Assembly (NCBI GenBank): GCA_002189035.1
Contig: NEEC01000004.1
Span: 5,146,001 to 5,210,000 of the forward strand
Source: Utricularia gibba
Taxonomy: Eukaryota; Streptophyta; Magnoliopsida; Lamiales; Lentibulariaceae
Reading direction: 5' to 3'
Length of the DNA stretch: 64,000 nucleotides
Shown here: positions 10,293 through 20,456 of the stretch, in pieces
Numbering within the stretch: position 1 is the first letter of the stretch
Layout: each line of letters opens with the position of its first letter
Position numbers and translations under genes: made by a program
The notes under the pieces: generated by a model
What the model was told of the DNA's origin: nothing
The model's input: only the letters and a program-made list of their open reading frames with translations
Databases searched by the model: none

Positions 10293-10929
10293 GCTTCTTT
10301 CTGATGAATGCCTTGAGATTACCAGAAACCAGAAAGTTCTCAGAAATTAAAACGGGTACATGTTCAGGGTTTCCACCGACGGAGATCTGAGAGATACAAA
10401 AGCACACTGCGGCGGTGGGGTTTGACTTGGAGCAACGCTATCGTTATTCTCTGCATGGCATACGCGTGGATTTACTACTGATCACGTCTTGTTCTTTTTA
10501 CTTTTTTCTTCTTGCTGTTTCCATGAGAAGGGGATTTGAAGCTTTGGGATCACGGGCCTTGGAGGGGCAAGGGGGCTGTGTACGGATGACATTGGGTCGG
10601 ATCTCGGGTTATGGGCTGCAGGATACTGGCCCATGACCCGCTGCTCATCCCTCCTAGTTGATAAAAAGTTTTACGATGAATTAATTTACATAAAAATGAG
10701 AGATTTAAAATATAAAAATTAGAAAATTGATGGGGCACAAATAGGATTTGATTAATCGGTTATTGAAAAAGGGGGCCAAAAGGTGTTCTAGCGTAAGCCG
10801 ACAAATCGATAACTATCAAAGTTTATCAACGGCGATCATTGTGCATAGTTTGAAAAGTTATCGAATTATGGTAAGTATAGAACATGCGGCACTTATTCGA
10901 AAAGCAGGACTGCAGTACGTATAGTAATC
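10293..10929. other. Leader/promoter of the CYSTM-like gene and AT-rich intergenic DNA
   Basis: 10293-10420 is leader for the minus-strand gene. The rest has no supported gene. Short ORFs in both strands lack coding character. Confidence 0.4.
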
Positions 10930-11270
10930 GTAGAAAGCACCCGACACCTACAATACTCAAAATTCGATCAAATCAACATTTCTTATAAATACAAGAAACC
11001 CGTAAGAAGAAGAGGTTGGACTTCATGCTCTACATCTTGTATTTCTCCCTCTCCCTTTAATTGAGTGAAATCATTTTTTTCATCGAGCTCCAACAATTTC
11101 GTGGTTTTTCCGTTTTTCGATGGTTTCCACGTAAAAATACATGTCTCCATTATTTTTGTTAACCTAACTATACCAAGCATTACACTTGAACCTTTATCGG
11201 GTACGACTCATGTAGCTATATCCAAAACTCGAAAATCAGTCTTTGTATTAACACCAATTTTTGCACTCAA
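10930..11270 (+). repeat. Copia-type LTR-like remnant A
   Basis: The order of elements matches the 3' half of a plant Ty1/copia LTR. A TATAAATA box near 10984 is followed by a pyrimidine-rich block. Next comes a GTGAAATC...GTGGTTTTTCC...GGTTTCCACGTAAAAAT segment, then diverged sequence with ATCCAAAACTCGAAAA. A second copy of the same layout is at 13860-14230. No target duplication or internal domain was found. Confidence 0.45.
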
Positions 11271-11993
11271 CAAAAATATTATTCAAGAAAAAGTGATTAT
11301 GATATATTTAGTATAAAATCTTATAATTATATATATTAATATGAAAAAGTAAATAAATTTTAAATATGTTAATAATGCATTTTATTAACATAAAGTTGGA
11401 GGACACACGTGTAGCTGCCCGATTGGATACGCTCCGTGACTCGGGATTTATTTGATTTATTATTATTTCTGGGTTCTCTTTTTTTTTTTGGTTACCCGGC
11501 GGCGGGCAGCGCGGGCATTGAGTGATTACTACATGGGGCCCACACGGTGTTGGTGGTACCCTTTGGTGGGCCATTCCTTATCTAGAAGCACGACGCAGCA
11601 GGCATCGGTCCCTGTGGCTTTGGTATTCGTTAGAAATAATTCTAAACTACAATTCCGCCCCACGCATGTTTCGAAATTATACTTTGTTGCCTTAACTTTA
11701 CAAAACTTTTCCTTTGACCACACTGTAGGGGCGAATTTGTAGTTTTTGAAACATACGGGTACTGAATTGTCTCACTAGTCTGACCTATCCATCCGTTTTC
11801 GAAGTGACACGTGGCTGTTCCTAGTTGGGTATCTCTATAATATTTGTAATAATTGTGTCGAATTTTATGTAATAAATAATTAATAGTCCGATATTTAAAC
11901 GCAATTTTTAACATACTAAATACTACAATAAATAAAGATAGTAATGCATCAAAAAGACGAACGGACAGAGTCGGCGTCTACTCAAACATCATC
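11271..11993. other. Intergenic AT-rich DNA with two CACGTG motifs
   Basis: No supported gene. CACGTG occurs at 11406-11411 and 11808-11813. Both lie at the 3' side of the adjacent minus-strand gene, so a promoter role is not evident. A poly-T tract occurs near 11480. Confidence 0.4.
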
Positions 11994-12686
11994 CTACATG
12001 CGTGTCTGCCTCGCGAGGTAGTGAATGGTCTGAAAAACAATCGCAATCATCAGAGCCGTCGCGACTATGGAGACGCCGGTGTACGGCTTCAGGTTGCTGT
12101 CCTGCGAGCTGATGTTCGCGAAGTCCACCGTGCCCTGGGAGGGGAAAGGATTGAAGGTCCCCACACTAACCCCAGAATCCACCGCCGATGCTCCAGCTCC
12201 GATCGCCCCCGTCGCAAGAAAAAGCTGCAAAAGAGACCAAAATACGCATAAATTGTGTTCCGATTCTGAGACTGAAAAGTAGAATAGGTATACCAGATCA
12301 AAGACGGCAAGGGCATAAAGTGGAACGAGAGAATTCCCCTTGCGAGCAAGGAGGGAGACGATGAGGGACGCCAGGGTGTACGCAGTGCTGAGTGCCTTCT
12401 CCGTTATCAGAAATCTGCAACAACAAGAACAATTGACTAAACACCTGAGCACTAAACAGAAGGAAATGGCGGCGCCGGAGGAGACGTACATCATAAGAGA
12501 GGAATTGAACTGGATCTCGGAGCCATTGATGCTGACGGTCATCCTCCCTCGAGCGATGGCAAGAATGATTATGTTCACCACACACAGGACGAGCAGGAGA
12601 AGCCTCTGGACGGCGATGCTGCGCTTCTGATACGGCAGCTCCTCGGAGACGCGTGTTCCGTACCCAGCTTCGATGTTGGCCGCCAT
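11994..12686 (-). CDS. CASP/MARVEL-like multi-span membrane protein (207 aa)
   Basis: Exons 12294-12686 and 11994-12224 join in phase 0. The start is ATG 12686 (MAANIEAGYG). A basic/acidic cytosolic N-terminus precedes hydrophobic segments at about residues 24-46, 64-84, 98-146 (two spans) and 180-201. NGS and NSS glycosylation sequons sit in the first loop. The stretch ending ARKGNSLVPLYALAVFD, with an Asp inside a membrane span, followed by an Ala/Gly-rich span, is like TM2-TM3 of CASP-like (DUF588) proteins. The first span lacks the usual Arg context and there is one extra hydrophobic segment, so the family call is tentative. A 30-nt in-frame block (12415-12444) with GT...AG ends may be coding or an ultrashort intron. 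Probable role: plasma-membrane scaffold, by analogy. Confidence 0.8.
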   Translation of the reverse strand: MAANIEAGYGTRVSEELPYQKRSIAVQRLLLLVLCVVNIIILAIARGRMTVSINGSEIQFNSSLMMYVSSGAAISFCLVLRCLVNCSCCCRFLITEKALSTAYTLASLIVSLLARKGNSLVPLYALAVFDLVYLFYFSVSESEHNLCVFWSLLQLFLATGAIGAGASAVDSGVSVGTFNPFPSQGTVDFANISSQDSNLKPYTGVSIVATALMIAIVFQTIHYLARQTRM

Positions 12687-12742
12687 AGAACTTGCTTGGT
12701 GAACTACTGCAGGACGATGAGAGGACCACAACTCAGCAAGTG

Positions 12743-12750
12743 CTTAAATA
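12743..12750 (-). promoter_or_regulatory. TATA-like element of the CASP-like gene
   Basis: On the minus strand the sequence is TATTTAAG, 57-64 bp before the ATG. Its position fits a core promoter with a short leader. Confidence 0.4.
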
Positions 12751-13574
12751 GATGAAAAGTTTCTCCCTTTCTAGAACCAAAGGAACGCGTAAACCACACT
12801 GGACAAGTTTTCTTTTTTTTTCTGACGGAGTTCTTGATTTATTTATAATATAAAAACCCGATTTAGTAATTTTTAAAATAGAAAAAATTTTACGACAGAG
12901 AATAAGTCTGCCTTTGACTTTTCAAACCGCGTGAGGTGTACTGTGTGATGGGATTGGAGGATGATCTTCTCCGGACGTCATTAAAGTTTCAAAGTCTTCA
13001 CATGACCTTTTGACTTGTAAATACTTTTCTCGTATGTTTGTGATCGCCCGAACCGGGCCGGGTGAACCGGGTCACCCGGTGTCCGGATCTAAACATGGTT
13101 AGGGTTTTTGGTCCTATTATATTTTACAAAAAAACAAATAATGCCCTAATTATCTTCCATTTTTCGTTCTCCTTTCTTCATTGCGGATCGGGTCAACCCC
13201 GTACCCAACCAAAAAACGCATAGGTTCATTTTTCTCCTTGTACCTAGTCGTGTCTCAAAAATCAAAGAATATAGTTGCGCTACTTATTTTTTAATTTATA
13301 ACGTAAAGAATAAGTTAAAATTAATTATTGCACACCATTTCAACTTTTATTTCTTTTAGACTTTTAATTTTAATTCTACTTATTTTCCTAATTATTTCAT
13401 TTTAATTAAAAATCAACTTAAAAATCTATTTATTCAATAAGTATTAAATTTGTTACCTATCAAAATAAGTTACCTACTTAGCCCAAAATTTTCATTTAAT
13501 GCCTCTTACTCTTATTTATTATCAATTATTTAAAAATAATTTTTATTTAAATTATTAGCAATGAATATCACTGC
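12751..13574. other. AT-rich intergenic DNA
   Basis: No supported gene. A GC-rich block of overlapping ACCGGG/CCCGGT repeats sits near 13045-13090 inside otherwise very AT-rich DNA. Its origin is unclear. Confidence 0.45.
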
Positions 13575-13744
13575 TATGACAATCTGTAACATATAAATAA
13601 GGTATAAAATGGATAGATGTCAAGTGGAGGTGATGGTATGAGATATGTATAAATCCATTGTAGAGTGGGATACCAAAATCGATTTTTTCCCGAATGATAT
13701 CAATCAAAAAAACGGAAACGACTTATGACAATCTGTAACATATA
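13575..13744 (+). repeat. 21-bp direct repeat pair
   Basis: The same 21 bases (starting TATGACAATCTG) occur at 13575-13595 and 13724-13744, start to start 149 bp. They lie just upstream of an LTR-like remnant. Confidence 0.6.
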
Positions 13745-13859
13745 GACGGGTCGAAAGGGATAAGAGCAAGATGATAAAGTCCATTTCAATAGAACCTTAA
13801 AAGTAATCAAATTGCAAAAACTTCATAGTAACGGATAGATATGTGTCAACATGATCACT

Positions 13860-14230
13860 TGTACAACTACTGAATGTTGAAAGTAGTTAACATCTTTAGT
13901 ATTCAATCGAGTTGATCTCTCATATAAATAAGGGAACATTTGTAGGAAGGGGGGGGGGGGGAGATGGATGCTAGACACATCATTCTTAATCCTTCTTTAC
14001 TTGTATTTAAGTGAAACCATTTCTTCAATGAACTACTCCACCTTTTTAATTTTTTTCATTTTAATGGTTTTCACGTAAAAATCTTTCTTTACTTTTATTG
14101 TTTTCATTCCAACAATGATCCAAAAACCCGAAAACGATAAATCGGATACGCACAAGCCAATTTCATAACCCAAAAATCATGCATCCTCAATAATCCGATT
14201 TTTGACCGCAACACTAATAATTTATACATA
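13860..14230 (+). repeat. Copia-type LTR-like remnant B
   Basis: Same layout as remnant A. It has a CATATAAATAAGG box near 13920, a G13 tract (13949-13961), GTGAAACCATTTCTTC, GGTTTTCACGTAAAAATC and then ATCCAAAAACCCGAAAA. The order agrees with remnant A but many substitutions and small indels separate them, so they look like old, independent or duplicated solo LTR pieces. Confidence 0.45.
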
Positions 14231-14592
14231 TAAGTCTAGTATGAGTTACAAAATAATTAGTACAAATTACACCATAAATTTCGAACATAATTATGAGAAT
14301 AGTTTATTTTGAAAAAAAATTTAAAATTTGAAATTTCGTCCAATGGAAGCCCACCGAGCCCAATTTGAAAAAATAGATATATTATTTTTTGGAATTTACT
14401 AAAGGAGAAAAATCAGGAAAAAATCGAAAACGCATCGAAGCATGTCAATATCATGGCGCCTTGCTTTCCCGCACGCACAAGGGTGTCTGCAAATATTCCA
14501 ACGGCTTCACTCTCTCTTCTCATGGCGAGTCGAAAACGACTTCATCAACAGACTCATCTCTCTCACACACGGGGACGCACTCCGTTGAGGCC
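14231..14592 (+). promoter_or_regulatory. Distal promoter of the bHLH gene
   Basis: AT-rich up to about 14390, then rising GC content toward the TATA box. ORFs at 14389-14692 are not convincing. Confidence 0.35.
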
Positions 14593-14600
14593 TATATATG
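14593..14600 (+). promoter_or_regulatory. TATA box of the bHLH gene
   Basis: TATATATG lies 92 bp before the main ATG. Transcription starting about 30 bp downstream would include the short uORF at 14659. Confidence 0.5.
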
Positions 14601-14658
14601 CATGGGTTAATCCTCGATTGAATACTGATCGCCCCAGTTTTCAGGTTCCCGGGTTCAG

Positions 14659-14685
14659 ATGGGCGATCGGGGGGAGGGCGTCTGA
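14659..14685 (+). promoter_or_regulatory. Eight-codon uORF whose stop overlaps the bHLH start codon
   Basis: ATG at 14659 opens MGDRGEGV and ends in TGA at 14683-14685. The A of TGA is the A of the main ATG (TGATG). This arrangement is seen directly. A role in translational control by termination-reinitiation is inferred. Confidence 0.55.
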
Positions 14686-15420
14686 TGGGTAGTGAAGAAA
14701 TGGGTTTCGATGATCTGAGGTTTTCGCCGTTGTTGAGTTTCCCTGCGGTCTCGGTGATCCCCATTTCTTCTTGTGGTGGTGATGGTTCGGGTACGGGGAA
14801 GAAGCGGTTAAGGGAACCGAAATTGGTTAAGGAGCGTAAGAGAAGGAATCAAATGAGTCAGAATTACTCTCTTTTGCGATCAATGTTGCCTTCTCTTAGC
14901 ACGCATCACAAGGTTGATTCATTGGGATTTTGGGTTCGTGGGATTTTGTTTGGAGTACAATTTCAGTATCCCCTGTTTTTCTATAGATTTTGGTCTGTTT
15001 TCTTGAACCTGGAACCTGGGTGTTTTGTACTTTGTGCAGATCACCAAGGAGATGATAGTGGAAGAGACGATGAACTACATAAAGTGCCTCGTAGAGGAGG
15101 CCGCGAGACTGGAGCATTTAAGGAATCTGCAAATGGAGCAGCGGACTAGAAGACCATCATCAGCTCTACAAAAATGTTTAAGCACATCTGTTAAAGTTTT
15201 GATCACCAGAAACATCGATTTTTTCGTCATTCAATGCCCCAGCAAACGAGGATTGTTGACTCAAATCCTCAAGGTGTTTGAGAAGCATGATGCTGATGTT
15301 TTGGAGGCGACAATCAGGGTCGATGATCAGAAACTGATGAAGCTTACAGCCACAGTGCTGATTCAGAGTGATCCCAGTAACACAATTGAGAAGATAAGGG
15401 ACCAACTATCCAGGATCTAG
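14685..15420 (+). CDS. bHLH transcription factor with ACT-like C-terminal domain (202 aa)
   Basis: Exons 14685-14912 and 15040-15420, phase 0, intron gttgat...tgtgcag. After an N-terminus starting MGSEEMGFDDLRFSPLLSFP comes a basic region (KLVKERKRRNQM), keeping Glu and the Arg pair needed for E-box contact. Helix 1 is NYSLLRSMLPSLS, the loop is THHK, and helix 2 is ITKEMIVEETMNYIKCLVEE. The intron splits the loop, as in several plant bHLH genes. The last about 75 residues (VKVLITRNIDFFVIQCPSKR through VLEATIRVDDQ) look like an ACT-like dimerisation fold. Nuclear; partner and target unknown. The subfamily is not assigned. The leader holds an overlapping uORF. Confidence 0.9.
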
Positions 15421-15858
15421 GGGTGCTCACTTCATTGTTTTCATTAGAGATTGGTGGTTTACAGGCTTATTTTTGTGTTTTTGATTCACTAACTTGTGAA
15501 GCAGAGCCGAGAATTCTGTAAATCGAGAAGCTTTTTTGCAAACTTGCAACTTTTTGATTCAATGAGAGGCACTTCATCTATTCTGTCTGCTAAAGAAGAC
15601 TTGGTTAACTGTCAAGTACGACCAGATACACTGTCATGGTACACTTTCCGGATCCGTGGACACCATAAGACAAAGACAAAGAATCATGACTCCAGTGAAA
15701 GAGAATCAAATCACTAGATATACATAGCATACACAGCATTGCAAGAAAATCATCCCTGTATATTATCATCACCATGGAGTGAAGAAGAAGTGAGGGAGCG
15801 ACAGAGAGAGCTTGCTGCTTCCTTTGATTCACTGTTCAAAAAATATCATACTCATGAG
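15421..15858. other. Convergent 3' regions of bHLH and PBL27-like genes
   Basis: No supported gene. Short ORFs at 15496-15832 have no recognisable product. Confidence 0.5.
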
Positions 15859-17903
15859 TCATGGATAGCCCTTCTTTCTCTCCCTCCAGTTCTCTCCCCA
15901 CACCCTGGCCTCAGCAACTGCACGTTCGCGGTCAAGGTCCCGATTTTTCAGAGCTTCTCTTCCTCTGCCTGCAGTCACTGGGCTACCACCCTGTTGATAG
16001 CTTGGGCGTTCTGCCTCATCCAAACAGCTTCTCCGACCTGATCCACCACTGAACTCACCATTTTGCAGCTCAATACAAGGCCGGAGAGGGTCTCTCTTTC
16101 TGGAATCTGTTGAAGTCCTGTGAGTCATAGGCGATCCATAGTATGCACCACGACTCAGATCCTCCACGCCATTTACACGATCAGATGCATTTCTGTGGTG
16201 ACTTGGGGTGGAAACGGTGCTGCTGTTTGCAGAATTGGGATCATATGTTTGTGATGCCAAATAGTTTAGAGCTGTCACAACATCACCGATCATGGGTCTT
16301 GTAGCAGCTTGCTCTTGCAAGCACATAGCAGCCACTGCCAGTGCATGATACAGACCTCGCATTGGGTAATGCCCTTGGAGCAATGGGTCAGCCATCTTGG
16401 GAAACTTGCGCTGGTCCTTGAACAAAGGTCTTGCCTGCATCAAAGATCAAATGTCAGGTTGTCAAAAAAGACAAACTTTTTTTTGAAAAATGTTAGGTTT
16501 CATACCCAGGCAACAAGATTCTGTTCTTCCCCTGAACCCTTGGTATTGTCAATAGCCTTGCGACCAGTGATGATCTCAAGTAAAACAACTCCAAAACTAT
16601 AAATATCAGATTTTAAGGTAAGTTGGCCGGTCATGGCATATTCTGGAGCACAATATCCATATGTTCCCATAACTCTTGTTGAGACATGAGTTTTATCGCC
16701 TACAGGGCCCAATTTTGCAAGTCCGAAATCAGATAACTTGGGGAAAAACCCATTATCAAGAAGAATATTGGATGATTTCAAGTCTCTGTATATAACTGGA
16801 GGATTAGCCATGTCATGGAGGTATTCAAGACCATTTGCTGCACCTGCAGCAATTTTCATCCTCGTATTCCAGTCCAGAGGTTCCTTATTTGGTGGAAGAT
16901 CTGCATTGAAATCACAACTTCAAGTTCATTTCTACTAGAAACTAGAAGGAGATTTTCGCATTAGTAACTGACCATGCAGATGATCTTCTAAAGACCCAAG
17001 TGGCATAAATTCATAAACAAGAAGCCGCTGTTCTCCATCAGCACAATATCCTATCAAGTTGACAAGATTTGGATGATGTAGGAGGCTAAGCATGAGAACC
17101 TCTACCAGGAACTCTCGGTTCCCTTGAAGGCCATTGCGATTGAGTTTCTTCACTGCAACCATCTGCAAAAATAACTTATGATAATCAGGGAGATGAGGAT
17201 CAAAAACAATTCAACCACAAAAAGAAAAACAAGATCATGCTAAAATCGACAAGGAATAGATTGCTACCTGTCCTGTGCCTTCAAGACGGCCTTTATAAAC
17301 ACGTCCAAAGCCACCTTCACCAAGCAAGCACTCTGATCTAAAGTTCTGTGTAGCTGCAGCGAGCTCGCGAAGTGTAAATATTTGTGCAGAAATATTTGTT
17401 TCTCTTGGAATTACTTCCTTCTTAGACTCATTAACACTCCAAGTTCTTGCTTTTTCTGGGAAACAAGAGGATAAGTAACTTCTTCAAGAATATAAGATCC
17501 TACCTATGACTCATATGAACGAAAAGCAGGCGAATTGGATCACATCTACCGAAATATTCTATCATACGTGAGATGCTTTCAGTTTTTTGCAAACTACAAT
17601 TTACAAAAGCAAGATTCTCATCTTTTAACTATCCAAATGACTAACTGATAGCTTCCCAAATAGCAGCCGAAAAACAAATTCATTTTAAACACTTCAATCG
17701 CTTAATGAGAATACAAATGGTAAGAATGGATAGAGCCCAGAACATCTTAAACCAAAAATACTTAGCCCACTCAACTAAAACGGCTATCAGTTACCTTGAG
17801 CTACTGAGCCTTCTTTAAAGGACTCCTTGGGCATTTCTTTGGTCCCATTTTTACGATCACTGCTTTCCCCCTCCGACGATCCAAAGCAGGAAAAGCACCC
17901 CAT
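15859..17903 (-). CDS. PBL27: Receptor-like cytoplasmic kinase VII, PBL27-like (485 aa)
   Basis: Exons 17795-17903, 17268-17455, 16973-17162, 16506-16900 and 15859-16434. The N-terminus MGCFSCF has an N-myristoylation Gly and palmitoylatable Cys residues, so it attaches to the plasma membrane. The Ser/Thr kinase domain is complete: glycine loop [11 protein letters not shown], Lys in VAVKKL, catalytic loop [14 protein letters not shown] (YRD, usual for this group), [10 protein letters not shown] and [14 protein letters not shown]. After the kinase comes the PBL27-type tail, with [13 protein letters not shown], a Ser/Arg-rich region and a basic end ([20 protein letters not shown]). In Arabidopsis PBL27 relays chitin signals from CERK1 to a MAPK cascade. 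Orthology is supported by the adjacent glutaredoxin and kelch genes. Confidence 0.96.
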
Positions 17904-20078
17904 ACCAATTCAAGAGAAAGAAAGCACAATCCACAAAATTCATGCAACCAATACAACGATCCGACTGCGCTTCCCAGAGTAGCCCATCTCATGCAAATCC
18001 AATCTCTGAATACTCCTGATACAGACCTAGAGCAGTAAGCAACTCATCAACAAGCCTAGAGATCAGCGAAGCCATAGACACAGCAGATCAATAAATCGAA
18101 GAAAACCCAATTGCCCAAGTGAAAAAAAAAAAAAAAGAAGCAAAAGTTGAAAATCCATCAGAACAAGTTCTCCTGCAAGTGGGCAATGAAGAAATGGCGA
18201 TGGTAGAAAAAGTCAAAAAGGAAGGACTGCTACTCGTTCTGTTTGTGGGTAAAGTTAAAAAATTTTGTCCACCTTTATGCACAACGCGGGATTCACCGTG
18301 TGTTCTTAACTGCGGTTAAACGTTTGGGCCCGTAGGGGATATTCCGTACACGTAACGAGCTGACATCGACCCATTAAAATGCGCTTTCCAAACCGGCCCG
18401 TTTTATCGATCCGGCCCATCTAACACACAAACCTTTTTATCACTCCTTGTTATCGTTTCTCTTGAATTTGAATTATAAGTATATTATTTTGATATTATTC
18501 ATGTGCCCTATCACAATTGAACACTAGAATCAAACATGTTCAACTTCTTATTATAGCAAACAATTCATATAGAAAAATTAAATTGATGTAGTTAACTATA
18601 TAAGAAAATATGAATTATTAATAATGAGTTCAATTCTAATCTTATCAAATATAATCCATGTTTTTTATAATTAAATATGACTTGCGGTATGATTTGAGTA
18701 GTCAAGACGGGTTTCATGTTAGTTTGAATTTTGATTAAAAATAAAGAAATATGTTAGGTTTAAACAACAAAATTAAATCATCTTATAATTCGAACCATAT
18801 CTAATCATAAAAAAATATTAACCTAATAAAATAAAGCAAACAATTCTGAATCAAAAAATAAAAATAATGTGATCCATGCATAAAGATTGTGAATCAATTG
18901 GATATAAAATTTTTGAATTTATCCATATTTTTTATATATCTAAACATCAAATATATGTTCGTCTGACATATCAAATCTTTAATTTCAACATACCTAATCT
19001 CAGAAAAGACGAATCAATGCAACGCAATCATGGGGCATCCGAATCTCCATTTCAAATGCGTTTACACATGGTTTCAAGTCCATTCCTCGGGCTCGTTGAC
19101 GGTGGCTTGTAGCACACCCCTGGAATCTAATCTTTTCGTCCCATCTGGAGAAATCTAAACCCAATTCTCTTGCTCACAAGATGCACATACCATATGCCTA
19201 TAGTCCTTCTATTGCCTTGGCATGGCTCTTTCTCGAAAACTTTTTTATCACATAATACATGTTCGAAGAACATACAAAAAAACACGAAAACCGAACCCGG
19301 TTCGCTGGTTTTGTAAAATAAAACGAGGGTGGACCGGACCCGATGATTTTGGTGATAGTCAACCCCCAAATGGTTTAAGGCACCAACTTTGATCTTGCAT
19401 TATGAACTATCTATCACACATCCCCAAGGAATATTTGATATTACATTTTAAACCCCTCGTTGGAAGTTGGACTAGTCAAATGATTCCACGACTGCTTTTT
19501 TGCAATACTTATCCTATGTTTTTTTCTACCGACATAAATTCAATAATGTACAGGTTAGTCCTTGTTTTTTTGTTAAATTTTCACTTGGCCCCCAAGATAT
19601 GCCTGAGCTAAAATTTCGATGATGTTGCTTCCATACACAAATTTGATAGCAAAATCATAAGGATTGAGTGCACGAAACATATAATATCGTTTAAGCATAG
19701 CATGAGTTGTTATATTTGGTACTTGGCCAAAATTAAATATGTAACGAATGGTGAAACGAGAGGGTACTTCATAAATCTAACAATATAACCTCTTAAATTT
19801 TACATGAGTTCTTTTTCCCGAAATTAAAAAACATAAATAGTAAGGTTTGAGTTCTCAGAACATACAATATTATGTAAGAATATGTGGACCGTTACAAGGG
19901 GGGAGGGGGGGGGGGGGGTGGTTCTTCGCTTTTTGGATTCCTCATAGGTGAGTTTTGGCCTTACCGTCATTAGCAAATGGAGTTTGCTGCGTTGTCCATT
20001 CCTGTTTTTGGAGTTTAGTCATGGTGCATGGAATCTCAGCAAACCCTAATCCTCTGTGTCTCTACAACACAACACCTC
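17904..20078. other. PBL27 leader/promoter and AT-rich intergenic DNA
   Basis: 17904-18350 is the likely leader and core promoter of the kinase gene. 18420-19890 is AT-rich with no supported gene. A long G tract (G6-A-G14) lies at 19898-19918. The rest, from 19920, leads into the glutaredoxin promoter, which has an AAACCCTAA telo-box at 20041. Confidence 0.45.
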
Positions 20079-20086
20079 TATATAAA
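20079..20086 (+). promoter_or_regulatory. TATA box of glutaredoxin gene 1
   Basis: TATATAAA ends 62 bp before the ATG, a canonical plant core promoter position. Confidence 0.65.
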
Positions 20087-20147
20087 CCCTTCAAGCATCC
20101 TCCATTTTCCTCACAATATCGTCCATCTCTCCTACTGCACAACACCA

Positions 20148-20456
20148 ATGGATAGAGTGCTCAAGGTGGTCTCCGAGAAGCCGGTCGTGATCTTCAGCAA
20201 GAGCTCCTGCTGCATGAGTCTCACCATAAGCTCCCTCCTCTCCGGCTTCGGGGTGAAGGTAACCGTCTACGAGCTCGACGACATGGCCAGAGGGCGAGAA
20301 GTGGAGCAAGCCCTAATGAGGCTGGGATGCAACCCCGTTGTGCCGGCGGTCTTCATCGGCGGCAAGTTTGTCGGAGGAGCCAGCGAGGTGATGAGCCTTC
20401 ACATCAACAGATCCCTTAAACCCATGCTCAAAAACGCTGGTGCCCTTTGGGTGTAA
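20148..20456 (+). CDS. CC-type glutaredoxin 1 (102 aa)
   Basis: Single exon, ATG 20148 to TAA 20454-20456, the usual length for plant class III (CC-type, ROXY) glutaredoxins. The fold starts [14 protein letters not shown], with the active site CCMS at residues 21-24. The cis-Pro segment is [14 protein letters not shown] and the C-terminus is ALWV, a variant of the ALWL tail that ROXY proteins use with TGA bZIP factors. The closest Arabidopsis relatives are GRXS2-like. It is GC-rich and intronless, like the family. The second copy 3 kb downstream has the same orientation. Likely cytosolic/nuclear regulator of TGA-dependent transcription; redox activity of CC-types is weak. Confidence 0.96.
   Translation: MDRVLKVVSEKPVVIFSKSSCCMSLTISSLLSGFGVKVTVYELDDMARGREVEQALMRLGCNPVVPAVFIGGKFVGGASEVMSLHINRSLKPMLKNAGALWV

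Noticed and set aside
12021-12630. Plus-strand ORFs opposite the CASP-like gene
   Set aside because: They are antisense shadows of well-supported minus-strand exons.
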